A stretch of DNA of 64,000 nt from Nematostella vectensis (taxonomy: Eukaryota; Cnidaria; Anthozoa; Actiniaria; Edwardsiidae): NCBI RefSeq assembly GCF_932526225.1, contig NC_064040.1, positions 11,942,856-12,006,855 of the forward strand, in the 5' to 3' direction. Positions 63,463 to 64,000 of this stretch are shown here, piece after piece. Under the pieces are notes generated by a model. It was not told the DNA's origin and ran no database searches. It worked only from the letters and a program-made list of their open reading frames with translations. Numbering within the stretch: position 1 is the stretch's first letter; each line of letters opens with the position of its first letter. The position numbers and the translations under genes were made by a program.

Positions 63463-64000
63463 GTTAGAGCACTATCAATTTTTACATTGTGTAATTGCAT
63501 CTATTATCACTATCCTGTTACCCCTAAAAAATTTTTTAGTTATTTGTCAAGAATAGGGTAATTTAAGTTAAAGTTCAGTCAACTCTCTTGTAAGCAGGAA
63601 ACTCTCAGAAAATGAGATTGGTGTTTCAAGAACAATCTAAACAACATATTTTTGTTGTCATTGCAGGGACTGCTGAGACCATTTTAAGGTGCTAGGGCTA
63701 AAAATTTGGCCAAGACAAACAAGTAAAATATATCTGGAGCCCTGAAAAAATCAACCCAAGCCAAAAGTGGTAGGGCTATAGCACTACCAGCCCTTCCATC
63801 TTTGCGGTCCCTGTGTTGGCTACCTGTGGCCTGTGCTTGGCTGGTTAGCATATTTGTTTGAAATAAAGCTCCCCTATAATTTGTTTTGCTCACTTCCCCA
63901 AGCTCTGTTTGATTTGAGTAAATGCTTGGTATGGCCACTACATTTTGTTAACACAAAATATAATCTTAATCCTTTTTTCAGTACCTTCCTCCTTACATAC

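Overview
This is a window of animal nuclear DNA: AT-rich, intron-rich and crowded with small inverted-repeat transposons, with long gene-free stretches. The recognisable host genes (a Cys-loop receptor, PRMT2, NXF1, a CHHC zinc-finger protein and the start of a possible SET-domain gene) are all metazoan. The transposon and Polinton gene types are the kind common in cnidarians. I infer a cnidarian, probably an anthozoan, but the sequence alone does not prove it.

Host layout. 128-4947 (minus) holds the first five coding exons of a pentameric ligand-gated ion channel; two of its introns contain tandem arrays built from its own exon-intron boundaries. 4948-10538 is gene-free apart from a large fold-back element and a small poly-G element. 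PRMT2 lies at 10539-11927 (minus) as one uninterrupted exon. 14197-30121 (plus) is a complete NXF1/TAP mRNA export gene of 23 coding exons (666 aa). Five of its introns each carry one sense-strand copy of a 133-nt sequence with H/ACA snoRNA architecture. 30122-39125 shows no gene. 39126-40868 (minus) encodes two GTSF1-type CHHC zinc fingers, a prion-like middle and a PYM-like C-terminal helix pair. 61923-63462 (plus) is the 5' part of another intron-containing gene.

The standout is a complete, uninterrupted Polinton/Maverick (adintovirus-like) element at 43151-59691, about 16.5 kb, with inverted termini of about 0.5 kb and a 5-bp target duplication. It encodes a protein-primed family B DNA polymerase, an integrase, a packaging ATPase, a double-jelly-roll major capsid protein, a probable penton protein and a set of small membrane proteins. 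At its left end it also carries a TFIIB-like transcription factor, an ankyrin-repeat protein and a Cys/His-repeat protein, which resemble giant-virus accessory genes. No adenain-type protease was recognised.

Almost every Polinton gene has a TTTAAA-type box 26-35 bases upstream of its start codon. The boxes fall into two classes: one on the polymerase and left-end accessory genes, one mostly on virion genes. Several left-end genes appear to have been attached to duplicated copies of the polymerase leader and 5' coding sequence. Together, the element-encoded TFIIB homologue and the uniform promoter box suggest a self-contained, virus-like transcription programme.
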